DNA from: UBA2357 sp041916775 | GTDB taxonomy: Bacteria; Pseudomonadota; Gammaproteobacteria; Burkholderiales; Rhodocyclaceae | Length of the DNA: 64,000 nucleotides | Reading direction: 5' to 3' | NCBI GenBank assembly: GCA_041916775.1 | Contig: JAYRYZ010000001.1 | Coordinates: 248,001 to 312,000 of the forward strand | Shown here: piece by piece, positions 61,706-64,000 of the stretch | How positions within the stretch are numbered: position 1 is the first letter of the stretch | Layout: every line of letters starts with the position of its first letter | Made by a program: the position numbers and the translations under genes | Notes under the pieces: model-generated | Databases searched by the model: none | What the model was told of the DNA's origin: nothing | The model's input: the letters and a program-made list of their open reading frames with translations, nothing else

Positions 61706-63117
61706 AGCACAAGGTCAAGCACATTCACTTTGTGGGCATCGGCGGTGCCGGCATGAGCGGTATTGCCGAGGTGCTGCTCACGCTCGGTTTCACCGTCAGC
61801 GGTTCGGATCTCGGCGACAACACCGCGACGCGGCGACTGAGGGCCCTCGGCGCGCGCGTGATCACCGGTCACGACGCGGCGAACATCGCCGGGGCGGATG
61901 CAGTCGTCACCTCCACTGCGGTGAAGAACGACAACCCCGAGGTGCAGGCCGCGCGTGGGCGCCATGTGCCGATCGTGCCGCGCGCTCAGATGCTGGCCGA
62001 GCTCATGCGACTCAAGCAGGGCATTGCGATCGCCGGCACCCACGGCAAGACCACCACCACCTCGCTGGTGGCGAGCATACTCGCCGAGGGTGGGCTGGAC
62101 CCGACCTTCGTGATCGGCGGGAAGCTCACCGCAGCCGGGGCGAACGCGCGGCTTGGCAAGGGCGATTTTCTGGTGGCCGAGGCGGACGAGTCGGACGCAT
62201 CCTTCCTGCTCCTCAACCCGGTGATCTCGGTGGTGACGAACATCGACGCGGATCACATGGACACCTACGGCCATGACTTCGCACGCCTCAAACAGGCCTT
62301 CATCGATTTCATCCAGCACCTGCCGTTCTATGGCGTCGCGGTGCTGTGCGAGGACGACCCGCACGTGGCCTCGATCATGCCGATGGTGTCGAAGCAGATC
62401 GTGCGCTACGGCCTGTCGCCGAACGCCAACATCCGCGCCGAGAACGTGCGCGCAGAGGGCGGCCGCATGCTGTTCGACGCGGTGCGCGTGAATGGCACCA
62501 CCACTCGCCTCCCGATTCAGCTCAACTTGCCGGGCATGCACAACGTGCTGAACGCGCTTGCTGCGATCGCGGTGGCGACCGAGGTGCAGGTGCCGGATGA
62601 GTCCATCATCAAGGCGCTCGCCGATTTCCGCGGCGTCGGGCGGCGCTTCCAGCGCTACGGCGAGATTCTGCTGGCACACGCCGACGGTAGCCCGCGCGGC
62701 AGCTTCACGTTGGTGGACGACTACGGCCATCACCCAGTCGAGATGGCCGCGACGATCGCCGCGGCGCGCGGTGCCTTCCCCGGACGGCGATTGGTGCTGG
62801 CCTTCCAGCCGCACCGTTTCACGCGTACGCGCGACTGCTTCGAGGATTTCGTAAGGGTGCTCTCCGGGGTGGACGCGCTGTTGCTCGCCGAGGTGTATGC
62901 GGCAGGCGAGGCGCCCATCGTGGCGGCGGACGGCCGTGCGCTGGCGCGCGCGATTCGCCTCGCGGGCAAGGTCGAGCCGCTGTTCGTCGAGCACATCGAC
63001 GAAATGCCACAGGCGATCCTCTCTGCTGCTCAGGATCGGGATGTCCTGATCACGATGGGTGCCGGTTCGATCGGTGCAGTGCCGGGCCGGATTGCGAATG
63101 CGGAGGATCAGGGGTGA
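61702..63117 (+). CDS. murC: UDP-N-acetylmuramate:L-alanine ligase
   Basis: A 471-residue ligase. HFVGIGGAGMSGIAEVLLTLG, AGTHGKTTTTSLVASILAE, EADESDASFLLLNP and NIDADHMDTYGHD mark MurC rather than Mpl. It starts the muramyl peptide. No murB follows; ddl begins in the murC stop region. Confidence 0.97.
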   Translation: MKHKVKHIHFVGIGGAGMSGIAEVLLTLGFTVSGSDLGDNTATRRLRALGARVITGHDAANIAGADAVVTSTAVKNDNPEVQAARGRHVPIVPRAQMLAELMRLKQGIAIAGTHGKTTTTSLVASILAEGGLDPTFVIGGKLTAAGANARLGKGDFLVAEADESDASFLLLNPVISVVTNIDADHMDTYGHDFARLKQAFIDFIQHLPFYGVAVLCEDDPHVASIMPMVSKQIVRYGLSPNANIRAENVRAEGGRMLFDAVRVNGTTTRLPIQLNLPGMHNVLNALAAIAVATEVQVPDESIIKALADFRGVGRRFQRYGEILLAHADGSPRGSFTLVDDYGHHPVEMAATIAAARGAFPGRRLVLAFQPHRFTRTRDCFEDFVRVLSGVDALLLAEVYAAGEAPIVAADGRALARAIRLAGKVEPLFVEHIDEMPQAILSAAQDRDVLITMGAGSIGAVPGRIANAEDQG

Positions 63118-63125
63118 GTGGGGAT

Positions 63126-64000
63126 ATGAAGCGCTTCGGCAAGGTCGCGGTGCTGATGGGGGGCTCGTCCGCCGAGCGGGAGGTCTCGCTGATGTCGGGC
63201 GGTGCAGTGCTTGCTGCGTTGTGCGGCGCGGGTGTGGATGCGCATGCGTTCGATCCGGCCGAGCGCGATCTCGCAGCGCTCCGCTCCGATGGCTTCTCGT
63301 CCGCGTTCATCGTGCTGCACGGACGCGGTGGCGAGGACGGCACCGTACAGGGGGCGCTGGAAGTGCTCGGCATCCCCTACACCGGCAGCGGCGTGATGGC
63401 CTCGGCGCTGGCGATGGACAAGTGGCGAACCAAGATGGTGTGGGCGGCTGCGGGCTTGCCGACGCCGCGCTACGCGATCCTCAGTGAGGGCAGTGACTGG
63501 GCTGCAATCGAGGCGGAGTTGGGCCTGCCGATTTTCGTCAAGCCGGCCCATGAGGGCTCCAGCATGGGGGCGACCAAGGTCACCCGCCATGGCGAGTTAC
63601 AGGCCGCCTGGGCACTTGCGGCCCGTTACGACAACCTGGTGTTGGCCGAGGCCTTCATCGAAGGGGCAGAGCTCACCGCGCCCTTCATCGGCGATCGCGC
63701 TCTGCCGCTGGTGCGCATCGAGGCGCCGGACGGCAACTACGATTACCAGCACAAGTACTTCAGCGACGACACCCGCTATCTGTGCCCGAGCGGGCTCGAC
63801 CCGGCCCTGGAGGCGCGCCTGCAGGAGATGGTGATGCAGAGCGCGCGCGTGCTCGGCTGCCGCGGCTGGGGTCGTGCGGACCTGATCCTGCAGCCGGACG
63901 GCAGCCCGTTCCTGCTGGAGATGAACACCGCGCCCGGGATGACGGGGCACTCGCTCGTACCGATGTCGGCACGCGTAGCGGGCATGAGCTTCGAAGCGCT
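63126..64000 (+). CDS. ddl: D-alanine:D-alanine ligase (3' end outside window)
   Basis: At least 291 residues of an ATP-grasp ligase, cut by the window edge. KVAVLMGGSSAEREVSLMSG, FIVLHGRGGEDGTVQGALE, FVKPAHEGSSMGATKV and LLEMNTAPGMTGHSLVPMSA are the Ddl signatures. It makes D-Ala-D-Ala for MurF. ATG at 63126 is used; a GTG at 63114 overlapping the murC stop (GTGA) would add four residues and is equally plausible from the coupling seen throughout the cluster. Confidence 0.95.
   Translation, partial: MKRFGKVAVLMGGSSAEREVSLMSGGAVLAALCGAGVDAHAFDPAERDLAALRSDGFSSAFIVLHGRGGEDGTVQGALEVLGIPYTGSGVMASALAMDKWRTKMVWAAAGLPTPRYAILSEGSDWAAIEAELGLPIFVKPAHEGSSMGATKVTRHGELQAAWALAARYDNLVLAEAFIEGAELTAPFIGDRALPLVRIEAPDGNYDYQHKYFSDDTRYLCPSGLDPALEARLQEMVMQSARVLGCRGWGRADLILQPDGSPFLLEMNTAPGMTGHSLVPMSARVAGMSFEA

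Noticed and set aside
61465..62994. A 509-codon minus-strand frame inside murC/murG
   Set aside because: Opposite clear Mur enzymes, His/Arg-rich mirror translation.

Overview
The window looks like a chromosomal stretch of a high-GC betaproteobacterium. Evidence: a mraZ-to-ddl division/wall cluster of class-typical order, a class A RNase P RNA, an rsmI/yraN/diaA/BON-lipoprotein block, accBC with aroQ, and prmA next to a zinc-ribbon DUF3426 protein. A Rhodocyclales member (Thauera/Azoarcus type) is my best guess from gene order and protein character; it is not proven here.

Positions 1-36,400 are mainly an envelope polysaccharide region with accessory insertions. It opens with the end of a glycosidase-like protein, a membrane TPR protein of GT-C type, and a secreted protein with about ten GDDxY repeats. 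A ribbon-helix-helix/PIN toxin-antitoxin pair, a GT4-GT2 fusion and a DUF2304 protein follow. Then comes an ABC-dependent O-polysaccharide operon: gmd, per (GDP-perosamine synthase), an unknown propeller-like protein, wzm, wzt, two large glycosyltransferases and a left-handed beta-helix acyltransferase. From wzt to the acyltransferase (about 13-18.3 kb) the DNA is clearly AT-richer than its surroundings and was probably acquired horizontally. Next are two long secreted subtilases on the minus strand, either side of a decayed A-band-type gmd with an intact rmd and a glycosyltransferase. The first subtilase is followed by a small secreted protein that faintly recalls the subtilase-cytotoxin B subunit. 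The second is preceded by a convincing cyclic-di-GMP-I riboswitch whose downstream hairpin covers both ribosome binding site and start codon. A third gmd with fcl (GDP-L-fucose), a minus-strand row of cysC, MntA/HepT and two Uma2 proteins, the dTDP-L-rhamnose genes (order rfbC-rfbD-rfbB-rfbA) and a third Uma2 gene follow. Together the region can supply GDP-perosamine, GDP-D-rhamnose, GDP-L-fucose and dTDP-L-rhamnose.

Positions 35,600-50,250 are housekeeping genes: an ornithine-lipid-like acyltransferase pair, a PfkB kinase, a minus-strand series from tlpA-like and aroQ through accB-accC-prmA to DUF3426, mpl, the BON lipoprotein/diaA/yraN genes head to head with rsmI, pyrC, a small lipoprotein and rnpB. 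The aroQ product lacks the usual catalytic loop residues, which is unusual.

Positions 50,430-64,000 are the dcw cluster, running without gaps as mraZ-rsmH-ftsL-ftsI-murE-murF-mraY-murD-ftsW-murG-murC-ddl (ddl cut by the window edge), mostly with ATGA-type overlaps. It starts from a recognisable promoter overlaid by MraZ-type 10-bp repeats. murB is not at its frequent place between murC and ddl.
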